Shown: positions 45,020 to 54,373 of the stretch, in pieces
How positions within the stretch are numbered: position 1 is the stretch's first letter
Layout of the letters: every line of letters starts with the position of its first letter
DNA from: Pseudomonadota bacterium
GTDB lineage: Bacteria > Pseudomonadota > Gammaproteobacteria > Burkholderiales > Burkholderiaceae_E
Direction: 5' to 3'
Assembly: GCA_023389055.1 (NCBI GenBank)
Contig: JAEWFA010000015.1
Coordinates: 1 to 64,000 of the forward strand
Length of the DNA: 64,000 nucleotides
Notes under the pieces: model-generated
What the model was told of the DNA's origin: nothing
The model's database searches: none
What the model saw: the letters and a program-made list of their open reading frames with translations, nothing else
Position numbers and translations under genes: made by a program

Positions 45020-46276
45020 ATGTCCGCGCGTACGAAACACTCACCCGGCGAACGTGTCGTCGTAGGAATCTCCGGCGGCGTCGATTCGTCGGTCGCCGCG
45101 TGGCTGCTGAAGCGGCAGGGCTTCGAGGTCGTCGGCCTGTTCATGAAGAACTGGGAGGACGACGACGACGACGAGTACTGCTCGACGCGCGAGGACTGGA
45201 TCGCGGCGGCGAGCGCCGCCGACGTGCTGGGTATCGAAATCGAGGCGGTGAACTTCGCCGCGGAGTACCGGGAGCGGGTCTTTGCCGAGTTCCTGCGCGA
45301 GTACTCCGCAGGTCGCACGCCGAACCCGGACGTGCTGTGCAACGCCGAGATCAAGTTCAAGGCTTTCCTCGACCACGCGATGGCGCTCGGCGCGAAGCGC
45401 ATCGCCACCGGGCATTACGCGCGCGTGCGCCGGGCGCTGGCGGTGGCGGGCGGCTCCTCGCCGAACGGCAGCTCCGGCATCGAGCGCGAAGCGCCGCCGA
45501 CCGTCGAGCGCTTCGAGTTGCTGCGTGGCATCGACTCCGGAAAGGACCAAAGCTATTTCCTTCACCGCCTGACGCAGGCACAACTCGCGCGCACGATCTT
45601 TCCGCTCGGCGAACTGCACAAGCGCGAGGTGCGCGAGATCGCGCGCTCGATCGGCCTGCCGAACGCGCAGCGCAAGGACTCGACCGGCATCTGCTTCATC
45701 GGCGAGCGGCCGTTCCGCGAATTCCTCGGCCGCTACCTGCCTACCCGGCCCGGCGCGATCGTCACCGACGACGGCCGGACGATCGGCGAGCACGAGGGCC
45801 TGGCGTTTCATACCATTGGCCAGCGCAAGGGCCTGGGGATCGGCGGAACGCGCGGCAGCAGCGGCGAGCCGTGGTTCGTCGCGCGCAAGGATCTCGAGCG
45901 CAACGAGTTGGTCGTGGTTCAGGGGCATGATCACCCGATGTTGCGTTCGACGAGCCTGCAGGCGATCGACGCGCACTGGATCGCCGGCGAGACGCCGGCG
46001 GAAGGACACGCGCTGTCAGCCGATGCAGGCGCGCCGACCGACGACATCGGCACGCTTCCCGCCGAAGGCCGCACGCTGCAATCCGAGCGTGGCCCGCTGG
46101 CTGCCAAGACGCGCTATCGACAGGCCGATGCACGGTGTTCGCTGACGGTGCTGCCGCACGAGCGCTTCGAACTGCATTTCGCCGAGCCGCAATGGGCCGT
46201 CACACCCGGCCAGAGCACGGTTCTGTATCGAGGCGACGTGTGCCTCGGCGGTGGAGTGATCGAGCGGGCCCGGTGA
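45020..46276 (+). CDS. mnmA: tRNA 2-thiouridine(34) synthase
   Basis: This 418-residue enzyme thiolates U34 of tRNA-Lys, -Glu and -Gln. The PP-loop SGGVDSS is at 18-24, the catalytic Cys at 107 (NPDVLCN) and 225 (STGICFIGERPF). The helix-turn GKDQSYFLH and the C-terminal beta-barrel are present. It is longer than the usual 360-390 residues: one extra stretch near 143-162 (GGSSPNGSSG...) and one of about 30 residues near 325-360, both Gly/Ala-rich loops. Start is the ATG at 45020. Confidence 0.95.
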   Translation: MSARTKHSPGERVVVGISGGVDSSVAAWLLKRQGFEVVGLFMKNWEDDDDDEYCSTREDWIAAASAADVLGIEIEAVNFAAEYRERVFAEFLREYSAGRTPNPDVLCNAEIKFKAFLDHAMALGAKRIATGHYARVRRALAVAGGSSPNGSSGIEREAPPTVERFELLRGIDSGKDQSYFLHRLTQAQLARTIFPLGELHKREVREIARSIGLPNAQRKDSTGICFIGERPFREFLGRYLPTRPGAIVTDDGRTIGEHEGLAFHTIGQRKGLGIGGTRGSSGEPWFVARKDLERNELVVVQGHDHPMLRSTSLQAIDAHWIAGETPAEGHALSADAGAPTDDIGTLPAEGRTLQSERGPLAAKTRYRQADARCSLTVLPHERFELHFAEPQWAVTPGQSTVLYRGDVCLGGGVIERAR

Positions 46277-46403
46277 TCGGGCAGGGCGGGCTGATCGGCG
46301 CGCTTTCCGCGCATTCCCTGGGGTCCTCGTGGTTGCGCGAGCAAATACGCTCGAAACGCGCGCACTTTGCTTCGCGTCGCTGGCGTCGACCCTTCCCGCA
46401 GTC

Positions 46404-47012
46404 CTACGCCGGCAGCGTCTCCGCAAAGCTCGGTCGCGCGAACAATTTGTCGGCGTGCCGCGCCAGATTGGAGAACTGCGCGCGCCAGCCGAGGGCGGGG
46501 AAGCGGAAATCGAGATAGCCGAGCGCGCAGCCCAGTGAGATGTCGGCCAGCGAATACTTGCCGTCGACGCACCACGGTTTGTCGGCGAGCGCGTGCGACA
46601 TCGCCTGCAGCGACGCCTCGATCTTCGACATCTGTCGTGCGATCCACGCGGGGCTGCGCTGGCTGTCGGTGCGCTGCGTCTGCTCGAGGCGCACGAGCAC
46701 CGCGGCATCGAGCAGGCCGTCGGCAAGCACTTCCCAGATCTTGACCTCGACGCGCGAGCGCCCGTTGGCCGGGACCAGCTTGTGCACCGGCGTGAGGTTG
46801 TCCAGGTATTCGGCGATGACGCGCGAGTCGAACAGCGCGGCGCCGTCGTCCATGATGAGCGTGGGGACCTTGCCGAGCGGGTTGATGCTCTGGATCGTGG
46901 AGTCGTCGGACCAGACGTCTTCCAGTTCGTACTGGTATTCGATCTTCTTTTCCGCCAGAACGACGCGTACCTTGCGGACGTACGGACTCGAATTCGAACC
47001 GATGAGCTTCAT
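46404..47012 (-). CDS. glutathione S-transferase family protein
   Basis: A 202-residue protein with a thioredoxin-like N-domain (MKLIGSNSSPYVRKVRVVL, NPLGKVPTL with the cis-Pro, and DSRVIAEYLD) and a helical C-domain (YSLADISLGCALGYLDFR). Ser at 11 or 12 would be the glutathione-contact residue, close to the YfcF/SspA-like branch. Substrate unknown. Divergent from purB. Confidence 0.9.
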   Translation of the reverse strand: MKLIGSNSSPYVRKVRVVLAEKKIEYQYELEDVWSDDSTIQSINPLGKVPTLIMDDGAALFDSRVIAEYLDNLTPVHKLVPANGRSRVEVKIWEVLADGLLDAAVLVRLEQTQRTDSQRSPAWIARQMSKIEASLQAMSHALADKPWCVDGKYSLADISLGCALGYLDFRFPALGWRAQFSNLARHADKLFARPSFAETLPA

Positions 47013-47036
47013 TGCGCCGCCGCGGTACGGCGGGCC

Positions 47037-47045
47037 AGTATAGCA
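47037..47045 (-). promoter_or_regulatory. extended -10 promoter of the glutathione transferase gene
   Basis: On the minus strand TGCTATACT, an extended -10 about 25 bp before the ATG at 47012. No clear -35. Confidence 0.45.
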
Positions 47046-47137
47046 AAGCGTCCGACCCGCGCGACGATGCTAGCATTCGAGGCCGTTCGCGACCCGTTCG
47101 CGTGCGGTTCGCCGTCGTAAGCCGATCGATCCGCCTC

Positions 47138-48574
47138 ATGCCGCAAGACCGCCCCGCCCCCGCCCCGTCCGCCGCGTCGCCGCTCGCTTCGTCCGCCGAT
47201 TCGCCTCGCGCCGGCGATTTCGCGCTGCAGGCGCTGTCGCCGCTCGACGGGCGCTACGCGCCGAAGCTCGCTGCGCTGCGCGAACGGATGTCGGAGGCCG
47301 CTTTCATGCACCGGCGCGTGCAGGTCGAGGTGCAGTGGTTCATCGCGCTCTCCGATCTCGGGCTGCCCGAGCTGCCGCCCTTCTCGTCGGAAGCGAGGGC
47401 GCATCTGCGTGCGATCGTCGACGGCTTCGGTGCGTCGCAGGCGGCCCGCATCAAGCAGATCGAAGCCGTCACCAATCACGACGTGAAGGCGGTCGAGTAT
47501 TTCCTGAAGGAGTCGCTCGCGTCGATCGAGGAGCTCGCGCGTGCGAGCGAGTTCGTGCATTTTGCCTGCACGTCGGAGGACATCAACAACACGGCGCACG
47601 CGCTGATGCTGCGCGCCGCGCGCGACGAGGTTCTTTCGCCTTCGGTGCGCGGCGTGATCGATGCGCTGCGCGCGCTCGCGCACGAGAACGCCGACGTGCC
47701 GATGCTCTCTCGCACGCACGGACAGCCGGCCTCGCCGACGACGCTCGGCAAGGAGATGGCCAACTTCGTCGCGCGCATGGAGCCGGCGCTCGCCCGTTTG
47801 GGTGCGATAGCCCCGCTGGGAAAGATGAACGGCGCCGTGGGCAACTACAACGCCCACCTGGCGGCGTATCCGGAAGTCGACTGGGAGCGCTTCGCGCGCG
47901 GCGTCGTCGAGTCGCTCGGGCTCGCATTCAACGCGTATACCGTGCAGATCGAGCCGCACGACTGGATCGCCGAGAGCTTCGATGCGCTCGCGCGCCTGAA
48001 CACGATCCTCGTCGATCTCGACCGTGATGTCTGGGGCTACATCTCGCTGGGGTACTTCGGGCAGAAGCTGAAGGAGGGCGAGGTCGGATCGTCGACGATG
48101 CCGCACAAGGTCAATCCGATCGACTTCGAGAACTCGGAGGGCAACGCCGGCATCGCCAACGCGCTGCTTCGGCACCTCGCCGAGAAGCTGCCGGTGTCGC
48201 GCTGGCAGCGCGATCTCACCGATTCCACGTCGCTGCGCAATGCGGGCGTCGCGCTCGGGCATGCGCTGCTCGCGTGGGACAGCGCCCTGCGGGGGCTTCG
48301 CAAGCTCGAGGTGCAGCGAGCGCGCCTGGCTGCCGACCTCGAGGCGAATCCCGAAGTGCTCGCCGAGGCGATCCAGACCGTGATGCGCCGCTACGGCGTC
48401 GAGAACCCGTACGAGCAGCTGAAGGCGCTCACGCGCGGGCGCTCGATCGATGCCGCCGCGCTCGCGCAGTTCGTCGCGCGGCTGCCGATTCCCGAGGCGG
48501 CGCGTCGCGAGCTGGCGGCGCTTACGCCCGCCGGCTATATCGGCAAGGCGGCCGCGCTGGCACGCCGCGTCTAG
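47138..48574 (+). CDS. purB: adenylosuccinate lyase
   Basis: This 478-residue enzyme removes fumarate from SAICAR and from adenylosuccinate in purine synthesis. It has SPLDGRYAPKL, the catalytic regions TSEDINNTAHAL and SRTHGQPASPTTLGKE, and the fumarase/aspartase signature SSTMPHKVNPIDFENSEGN near 317. The E. coli-type PurB is about 456 residues; here an Ala/Pro/Ser-rich extension of about 25 residues precedes the conserved start. The ATG at 47138 is used. Confidence 0.95.
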   Translation: MPQDRPAPAPSAASPLASSADSPRAGDFALQALSPLDGRYAPKLAALRERMSEAAFMHRRVQVEVQWFIALSDLGLPELPPFSSEARAHLRAIVDGFGASQAARIKQIEAVTNHDVKAVEYFLKESLASIEELARASEFVHFACTSEDINNTAHALMLRAARDEVLSPSVRGVIDALRALAHENADVPMLSRTHGQPASPTTLGKEMANFVARMEPALARLGAIAPLGKMNGAVGNYNAHLAAYPEVDWERFARGVVESLGLAFNAYTVQIEPHDWIAESFDALARLNTILVDLDRDVWGYISLGYFGQKLKEGEVGSSTMPHKVNPIDFENSEGNAGIANALLRHLAEKLPVSRWQRDLTDSTSLRNAGVALGHALLAWDSALRGLRKLEVQRARLAADLEANPEVLAEAIQTVMRRYGVENPYEQLKALTRGRSIDAAALAQFVARLPIPEAARRELAALTPAGYIGKAAALARRV

Positions 48575-48626
48575 CTGGCCGGCTTCCCGCAGTCGAATCG
48601 CATCCGAGGCATTGCCTGCGCGACGG

Positions 48627-49571
48627 TCAGGGCAGCTCGGGCTGGCCGTCGTCCTTGCGCTTCACCGGCTTGACGAGATCTTCACGTTTCACGCCGAGCC
48701 ACATCGCGATGGCGGCGGCGACGAACACCGACGAGTAGATGCCGAACAGGATGCCGATCGTCAGCGCGACGGCGAAGTAGTGCAGCGTCGGACCCCCGAA
48801 CATCAGCATCGAGAGCACCATGATTTGCGTGGAGCCGTGCGTGATGATCGTGCGCGAGATCGTGCTGGTGATCGCCTTGTCGATGAGGTGGGGCGTGTCG
48901 AGTTTGCGGATCTTGCGGAAGTATTCGCGGATCCGGTCGAAGATGATCACCGACTCGTTGACCGAGTAGCCCAGCACCGCGAGCACCGCGGCCAGCACCG
49001 ACAGCGAGAACTCCCACTGGAAGGCGGCGAAGAAGCCCAGGATGATGACCACGTCGTGCAGGTTCGCGATGATCGCCGCGATCGCGAACTTCCATTCGAA
49101 GCGGATCGACAGGTAGATGATGATCCCGATGATGACGAACAGCAGCGCCATCGCCCCGTCGGAGAAGAGCTCGCGCCCGACCTGGGGACCGACGAATTCC
49201 ACGCGCTGCAGTTTCGCGTTCGCGTCGTCGGCCTTCAGCGCCGCCATCACCTCGTTGCTCTGCTCGGTGTAGCTCTTTCCGCTGCCCTCGGCGCTGGGCA
49301 GGCGGATCAGCACGTCGTGCGAGGTGCCGAAGTTCTGCACCTGGGCGTCGGCATAGCCGAGCTTGCCCACCGTCGAGCGGATCTTCGGCAGGTCGGCGCT
49401 GTCGTCGTAGTGCACCTCCATCACCGTGCCGCCGGTGAATTCGATCGACAGATGCAGCCCGCGGGTGGCGAGAAAGAACACCGCGAGCAGGAACATCAGG
49501 ATCGAGATCGCGTTCAGGACGCGCGCATGGCGCATGAACGGGATGTCGCGGTGGATGCGGAAGAACTCCAT
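48627..49571 (-). CDS. secF: protein translocase subunit SecF
   Basis: A 314-residue inner-membrane protein with six helices. EFTGGTVMEVHY in the first periplasmic domain and LGYSVNESVIIFDRIRE plus STISRTIITHGSTQ are SecF signatures. With SecD it uses the proton gradient to help exported proteins finish translocation. Start is the ATG at 49571, 17 bp after secD. Convergent with purB (52 bp). Confidence 0.96.
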   Translation of the reverse strand: MEFFRIHRDIPFMRHARVLNAISILMFLLAVFFLATRGLHLSIEFTGGTVMEVHYDDSADLPKIRSTVGKLGYADAQVQNFGTSHDVLIRLPSAEGSGKSYTEQSNEVMAALKADDANAKLQRVEFVGPQVGRELFSDGAMALLFVIIGIIIYLSIRFEWKFAIAAIIANLHDVVIILGFFAAFQWEFSLSVLAAVLAVLGYSVNESVIIFDRIREYFRKIRKLDTPHLIDKAITSTISRTIITHGSTQIMVLSMLMFGGPTLHYFAVALTIGILFGIYSSVFVAAAIAMWLGVKREDLVKPVKRKDDGQPELP

Positions 49572-49588
49572 CTGCCCGTCCCAGTAGG

Positions 49589-51472
49589 CTAGCCGTGTCG
49601 CGTCGACGGCCGGGCGCCGGTGGGCGGCTTCCATACCTGCCCGACCGAGACCTTCGAGAGCTTGCGGCGCCGCCCGTACCAGAGGTTCACCAGTCCTCGC
49701 GAGAAGAACACCGCCGAGAACATCGACGTCAGCAACCCCAGCACGTGCACGACGGCGAAGCCGCGCACCGGGCCCGAGCCGAAGATCAGCAGCGCGACGC
49801 CGGCGATCATGGACGTGATGTTCGAGTCGAGAATGGTGGCCCACGCATTGTCGTAGCCGGCGGAGATCGCCGCCTGCGGCGTGGCGCCGTTGCGCAACTC
49901 CTCGCGCACGCGTTCGTTGATCAGCACGTTGGCGTCGATCGCCATGCCGAGCGTGAGCGCGATGGCCGCGATGCCGGGCAACGTGAGCGTGGCCTGCAGC
50001 ATCGACAGCAGCGCGATCAGCAGCAGCAGGTTGACCGACAGCGAGATCGCGGAGACGAGGCCGAAGAAATGGTAGTAGAAGACCATGAACACGGCGATCG
50101 TCACGAAGCCCCACAGCGTGGAGTGGAAGCCCTGCCGGATGTTGTCGGCGCCCAGGCTCGGACCGATCGTGCGTTCCTCGATGATCTCCATCGGCGCGGC
50201 GAGCGAGCCCGCGCGCAGCAGCAGCGCAACGTCGTTGGCTTCCTGCGTGGTCATGCTGCCGGAGATCTGCACGCGCCCGCCGCCGATCTCGCTGCGGATC
50301 ACCGGCGCCGTGACGACCTCGCCCTTGCCGCGCTCGACCAGCACGATCGCCATCCGCTTGCCGATGTTCTCGCGGGTGATGTCGCGGAAGATGCGCGCAC
50401 CCTTCGCGTCGAGCGTCAGGTGAACGGCCGGCTCCTGCGTCTGTCCGTCGAAACCGGCCTGCGCATCGTTCAGGTTCGCGCCGGTGAGAATGACCTGCTT
50501 GCGCAGCAGGATCGGCTGGCCGCCGCGCTCGGTGAAGCGCTCGCACCCGAAAGGCACGGTGCCGGCCGCAAGCGCGGCGAGCTCGTCGGGCGACTCGCAG
50601 ACCATGCGCACTTCGAGCGTGGCGGTGCGCCCGAGGATGTCCTTCGCCTTCGCGGTGTCCTGCACGCCGGGCAACTGCACGACGACGCGGTCGGGACCCT
50701 GCTGCTGGATCACGGGCTCCGAGACGCCGAGTTCGTTGATGCGGTTGCTCAACGTGGTGATGTTCTGGTGGACGGCGTTCTGCTGCACGCGAGCCGCCGC
50801 GTCTTCACGAAAGCGCGCGACGAGCTTCGGCTCGCCGCCGTCGGGGCTGAGGGTGAGCGCGAGCTCGGTCGAAGTATCCGCGATCACCGCGCGCGCACGC
50901 TCGCGCGTCTCGGCGTCCCGGAAGCGGATCTCGATCGCGTCGCCCACCCGGTTGACGCCGGCGTGCCGGATGTTGCGGTCGCGCAGTTGGGTGCGGATGT
51001 CGCTGGCCAGGCCGTCCATGCGCTTGGCGAGCGCCTCCTTCATGTCGACCTGCAGCAGGAAATGCACGCCGCCGCGCAGGTCGAGTCCGAGGTACATCGG
51101 CAGCGCGTGCAGCGCCGTGAGCCAGCGCGGCGTGTCGGACAGCAGGTTCAGCGCGACGATCCACGACGGATCTTCGGGATCGGGATTCAGCGCCTTCGAT
51201 ACCGTGTCCTTGGCGCGCAATTGCAGGTCGGTGCTGCCGAATCGCGCCTTGACCGAGTTGCCGTCGAAGAACAGCCCCGTGCTCTCGATGCCCGCCTTCG
51301 ACAGGATGTCGCCCACGCGGGCGACCATCGAATCGTCGATCTTCTGCGTGGCCTTTGCGCTCGAGACCTGGATGGCCGGCGCCTCTCCGAAGAAGTTCGG
51401 CAGCGTGTACAGCAGGCCGAGCACCAGCGACAACGCCAGGACGACGTATTTCCAGACGGGGTAACGGTTCAT
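49589..51472 (-). CDS. secD: protein translocase subunit SecD
   Basis: A 627-residue inner-membrane protein. N-terminal helix at about 8-28, then the large periplasmic P1 region with LGLDLRGGVHFLLQVD, VVQLPGVQDTAKAKDILG and ISGSMTTQEANDVALLLRAGSL, then five membrane helices with ALTLGMAIDANVLINERVRE. Standard length. Lies 55 bp after yajC and directly before secF. Confidence 0.96.
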   Translation of the reverse strand: MNRYPVWKYVVLALSLVLGLLYTLPNFFGEAPAIQVSSAKATQKIDDSMVARVGDILSKAGIESTGLFFDGNSVKARFGSTDLQLRAKDTVSKALNPDPEDPSWIVALNLLSDTPRWLTALHALPMYLGLDLRGGVHFLLQVDMKEALAKRMDGLASDIRTQLRDRNIRHAGVNRVGDAIEIRFRDAETRERARAVIADTSTELALTLSPDGGEPKLVARFREDAAARVQQNAVHQNITTLSNRINELGVSEPVIQQQGPDRVVVQLPGVQDTAKAKDILGRTATLEVRMVCESPDELAALAAGTVPFGCERFTERGGQPILLRKQVILTGANLNDAQAGFDGQTQEPAVHLTLDAKGARIFRDITRENIGKRMAIVLVERGKGEVVTAPVIRSEIGGGRVQISGSMTTQEANDVALLLRAGSLAAPMEIIEERTIGPSLGADNIRQGFHSTLWGFVTIAVFMVFYYHFFGLVSAISLSVNLLLLIALLSMLQATLTLPGIAAIALTLGMAIDANVLINERVREELRNGATPQAAISAGYDNAWATILDSNITSMIAGVALLIFGSGPVRGFAVVHVLGLLTSMFSAVFFSRGLVNLWYGRRRKLSKVSVGQVWKPPTGARPSTRHG

Positions 51473-51527
51473 GCGGTCGCGCTCGAACGCCCGGAACGCG
51501 CAAAAGGCGGTTTCATTCGCGCGTTCT

Positions 51528-51875
51528 TCAGATCGCCTTGATCGTTCCGTTGGGAAGCAGCGTCTGCACGGCCGCCTTCTGGAAGTTCATCTCGATGGGG
51601 GCATCGCCCCCCTTGCCTTCGGGCGTGCGTGCCACTTCGATCGTGACGTAGCTTTCGCCCACCTTCGTGACGCGGCCGATCAGCCCGCCCGAGGTGACGA
51701 CCTCGTCGCCGCGCTTGAGTTCGCCGAGCATCGTCTTGTGCTCCTTGGCGCGTTTCATCTGCGGGCGAATCATCAGGAAATACAGCACGACGAACATCAG
51801 GATGATCGGCAGGAAGCCGACGATCTGCTGTTCGGTCGAACCCGCGGCCTGGGCGTAGGCTGGCGAGATGAGCAC
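51528..51875 (-). CDS. yajC: preprotein translocase subunit YajC
   Basis: A 115-residue protein with one membrane helix (GFLPIILMFVVLYFLMIRPQ, about 20-39) and the conserved RPQMKRAKEHKTMLGELKRGDEVVTSGG. It forms a complex with SecDF. First gene of yajC-secD-secF. Confidence 0.95.
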   Translation of the reverse strand: MLISPAYAQAAGSTEQQIVGFLPIILMFVVLYFLMIRPQMKRAKEHKTMLGELKRGDEVVTSGGLIGRVTKVGESYVTIEVARTPEGKGGDAPIEMNFQKAAVQTLLPNGTIKAI

Positions 51876-51979
51876 GGGGCGTCTCCGGAAGTGAACCGCG
51901 GATTATAACAACGGCGCTCCCCGGGAGACCGGCAGGCACGCGGTTTGCGTTTATCCCTGCCGTGATCGACGCTTTTGCT

Positions 51980-52795
51980 TCAATGCTCCACGGGGGCCCG
52001 CGCGTGCGCTACTTCAACGGAAGTAAGCGCAAGCATGTGCTCCCGCACGAGATCGAGAACGCCGCGCAGCGGAGGTGCGATATCGCCCAGCAGTGCTTCG
52101 CGGCGGATCTCGAAAGGCGCGCGCAGGCCTCGGTATTCGATGGGCTCGGCGACCTGCGTGAACGTCAGTCCGAGCGAGCGCAGCAGGCGTGCGAGCCGAA
52201 GCTCCATGATCACGAACACCGCATCGAGGCCGATCTCGATGCCCAACCACGCCGCCGAGAAAATCAGTCCGAGCGCGGGCGGCAGGTTGTTCTGCCGTCG
52301 CGGATCGCTCGGGTCGAGCGTGAGGTCCTGCAGCGAGTAGAGCGCCGGGTCGCGGTCGACCTTGCGGCGGCGGAACTCGCGCACGACGGCCAGGCGCGAG
52401 ACCTCGCCGATGCGCTGGCGGGGCGTCCGCCGGAACGTCGTCGAACCGGTGAGTCCGTCGGCGGCGGTGAGCTCGAAGGGGAAGGGTCGGCTGGCGTCCT
52501 TCGGGTCGGCGATGATGAGGCGCACGCAGCCGATGAATCGACGACTTGCCCTATGGCGCAGCAGCACGGCGAGCGATCGCCGGTCGTAGGCGTCGAATTC
52601 GACGCCATGGGGGAAGTCTTCCGCCCGTTCGTACTTCAGTTCCTCCACGTAGATGCGGTGGCGGAGCCGGTAGCTCTCGGTTCGCAGTTCGTCGCTCGTG
52701 GCGAGCTCGAGCGAGAAGCGGTCGAAGAAATCACCGCCGAACCGCGACGTGAGCCGGGTTGGGCCGAGAGCGTGGGGCAGGATCGGGTAAAGCAT
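51980..52795 (-). CDS. PEP-CTERM/exosortase-associated acyltransferase (AHL-synthase-like)
   Basis: A 271-residue GNAT-fold protein related to acyl-homoserine lactone synthases: RTESYRLRHRIYVEELKYE near 38-56, EFDAYDRRSLAVLLRH, FIGCVRLI and GEVSRLAVVREFRRRK. It matches the group usually annotated as an exosortase-system acyltransferase (N-acyl amino acid synthase type). The product is unknown. No exosortase or PEP-CTERM protein is seen in this window. It lies between tgt and yajC, which are normally adjacent, so it seems inserted. Confidence 0.8.
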   Translation of the reverse strand: MLYPILPHALGPTRLTSRFGGDFFDRFSLELATSDELRTESYRLRHRIYVEELKYERAEDFPHGVEFDAYDRRSLAVLLRHRASRRFIGCVRLIIADPKDASRPFPFELTAADGLTGSTTFRRTPRQRIGEVSRLAVVREFRRRKVDRDPALYSLQDLTLDPSDPRRQNNLPPALGLIFSAAWLGIEIGLDAVFVIMELRLARLLRSLGLTFTQVAEPIEYRGLRAPFEIRREALLGDIAPPLRGVLDLVREHMLALTSVEVAHARAPVEH

Positions 52796-53195
52796 CGGTC
52801 TGGGCCCTCAGGTGTTGCGCAATCGCGCTCATCGGATGAGGCCTGCAGCCGGCCGCGCGGGGCGGCGACGACAGGAACGAATCGGCCCGCTCGGCGTCAT
52901 TCGCGCGGGTCGCTGTACTTCGAATGCGAGATATAGGGGATCGGGGCAGGCCAGCGCGTCGGCGCGACCGTCGCGCGACGGAGCAAGTACCCTTTCCTCT
53001 GAGCGTTTTCCTCCCGCGCCGTATTCTGCGCCAAAACGTCAATTGGTGGAAACACTTAATTTGGTGCAGCGGACGGAGTTTGCTTCGCAGCGCTCCCTCT
53101 GAGGGGTGAATACCCTGCTGAGTCGCAGGGTTTCTTTATTTCGCTCTCCGCGCAACGGCGCAGCGAGTCTACACCGGGAATCGGCGGGGGCTGCC
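52796..53195. other. 400-bp intergenic region with a plus-strand terminator
   Basis: Lies between the acyltransferase (minus) and tgt (minus). No convincing reading frame. It should hold the acyltransferase promoter. The only clear structure is an intrinsic terminator on the opposite strand (53112-53141). The stretch around 53035-53070 is AT-richer than its surroundings and could hold a plus-strand promoter. Confidence 0.5.
53112..53141 (+). terminator. intrinsic terminator without an upstream gene on its strand
   Basis: Stem ACCCTGC / GCAGGGT (7 bp) with loop TGAGTC, then a T-rich tail TTTCTTTATTT. The T-tract is on the plus strand only, yet both flanking genes are on the minus strand. Confidence 0.7.
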
Positions 53196-54341
53196 TCAGC
53201 TGACGCCACGGCTGCGCCGCAGGGCGAATTCCCTGCTGAAGCTGTCGAATCCACCAGCGGCTATCGCCGCGCGCATCGCTCGCATCAATTGCAGGTAGTA
53301 GTGCAGGTTGTGGATCGTCGCCAGGCGCGCGCCGAGGATCTCGCCGACCTTCTGCAGATGGTGCAGGTACGCGCGCGAGAAGCGCTTGCATGCGTAGCAC
53401 GCGCAGTCCTCGTCGATCGGGCGGTCGTCCGACCGATAGCGCGAATTGCGCAGCTTCAGGTCGCCCCATTGCGTGAACAGCCATCCGTTGCGCGCGTTGC
53501 GGGTGGGCAGCACGCAGTCGAAGAGGTCGATTCCGGCGGCCACGCCGGCGACCAGGTCCTCGGGCGTGCCCACACCCATCAGGTAACGGGGCGCGCGCTC
53601 GGGCAGGCGCGGCGCCGTGTGCCCGAGCACGCGCAGCATTTCTTCCTTCGGCTCGCCGACCGACAGGCCGCCGATCGCGTATCCGTCGAAGCCGATGTCG
53701 ACGAGCGCCTCGAGCGACTCGTCGCGCAGCGTCTCGAACATCCCGCCCTGCACGATGCCGAACAGCGCGTTGCCTGCGCCGCGGCCTGTGTCGCGCAGCG
53801 CGTCCCAGCGCTGGCGCGAGCGCCGCGCCCAGCGCAGGCTTAGCCGCATCGATGCGCCCGCCTGCTCGGCAGAGGTCGGCACCCCGTCGCGCTCGTACGG
53901 CGTGCATTCGTCGAAGATCATCGCCACGTCGGAATCGAGCGCGTGCTGGATCTGCATCGACGTCTCGGGTGTCAGGAACAGGCGATCGCCGTTCACCGGC
54001 GATGCGAAGCGAACGCCTTCCTCGGAGATGTGACGCAGTGCCCCGAGGCTCCAGACCTGGAAGCCCCCGGAGTCCGTGAGGATCGGCCGCTCCCAGCCGA
54101 TGAAGCGGTGCAGGCCGCCGAAGCGGGCGATCGTCTCGAGTCCGGGACGCAGCCACAGATGGAACGTGTTGCCGAGGATGATCTGCGCGCCGATCTCTTC
54201 GAGCTCGCGCGGCGACATCGCCTTGACCGCGCCGTAGGTGCCCACGGGCATGAACATCGGCGTCTCGACGACGCCGTGCGACAGGTGCAGTCGTGTGCAT
54301 CGGGCCTGTCCGTCCCGATGCAGCAACTCGAATCCGGGCAT
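53196..54341 (-). CDS. tgt: tRNA-guanine transglycosylase
   Basis: This 381-residue enzyme swaps guanine-34 for preQ1 in tRNAs with GUN anticodons. It has ILTDSGGFQVWSLG near 87, the nucleophile region LFDCVLPTRNARNG near 265, and the zinc site CxCxxC with a later His (CACYACKRFSRAYLHH). Standard length. The ATG at 54341 (MPGFEL) is 32 bp after the queA stop; the two act in the same queuosine pathway. Confidence 0.96.
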   Translation of the reverse strand: MPGFELLHRDGQARCTRLHLSHGVVETPMFMPVGTYGAVKAMSPRELEEIGAQIILGNTFHLWLRPGLETIARFGGLHRFIGWERPILTDSGGFQVWSLGALRHISEEGVRFASPVNGDRLFLTPETSMQIQHALDSDVAMIFDECTPYERDGVPTSAEQAGASMRLSLRWARRSRQRWDALRDTGRGAGNALFGIVQGGMFETLRDESLEALVDIGFDGYAIGGLSVGEPKEEMLRVLGHTAPRLPERAPRYLMGVGTPEDLVAGVAAGIDLFDCVLPTRNARNGWLFTQWGDLKLRNSRYRSDDRPIDEDCACYACKRFSRAYLHHLQKVGEILGARLATIHNLHYYLQLMRAMRAAIAAGGFDSFSREFALRRSRGVS

Positions 54342-54373
54342 CGCCCGATTATCGCCGCCGCGCAGCGGCGGCT

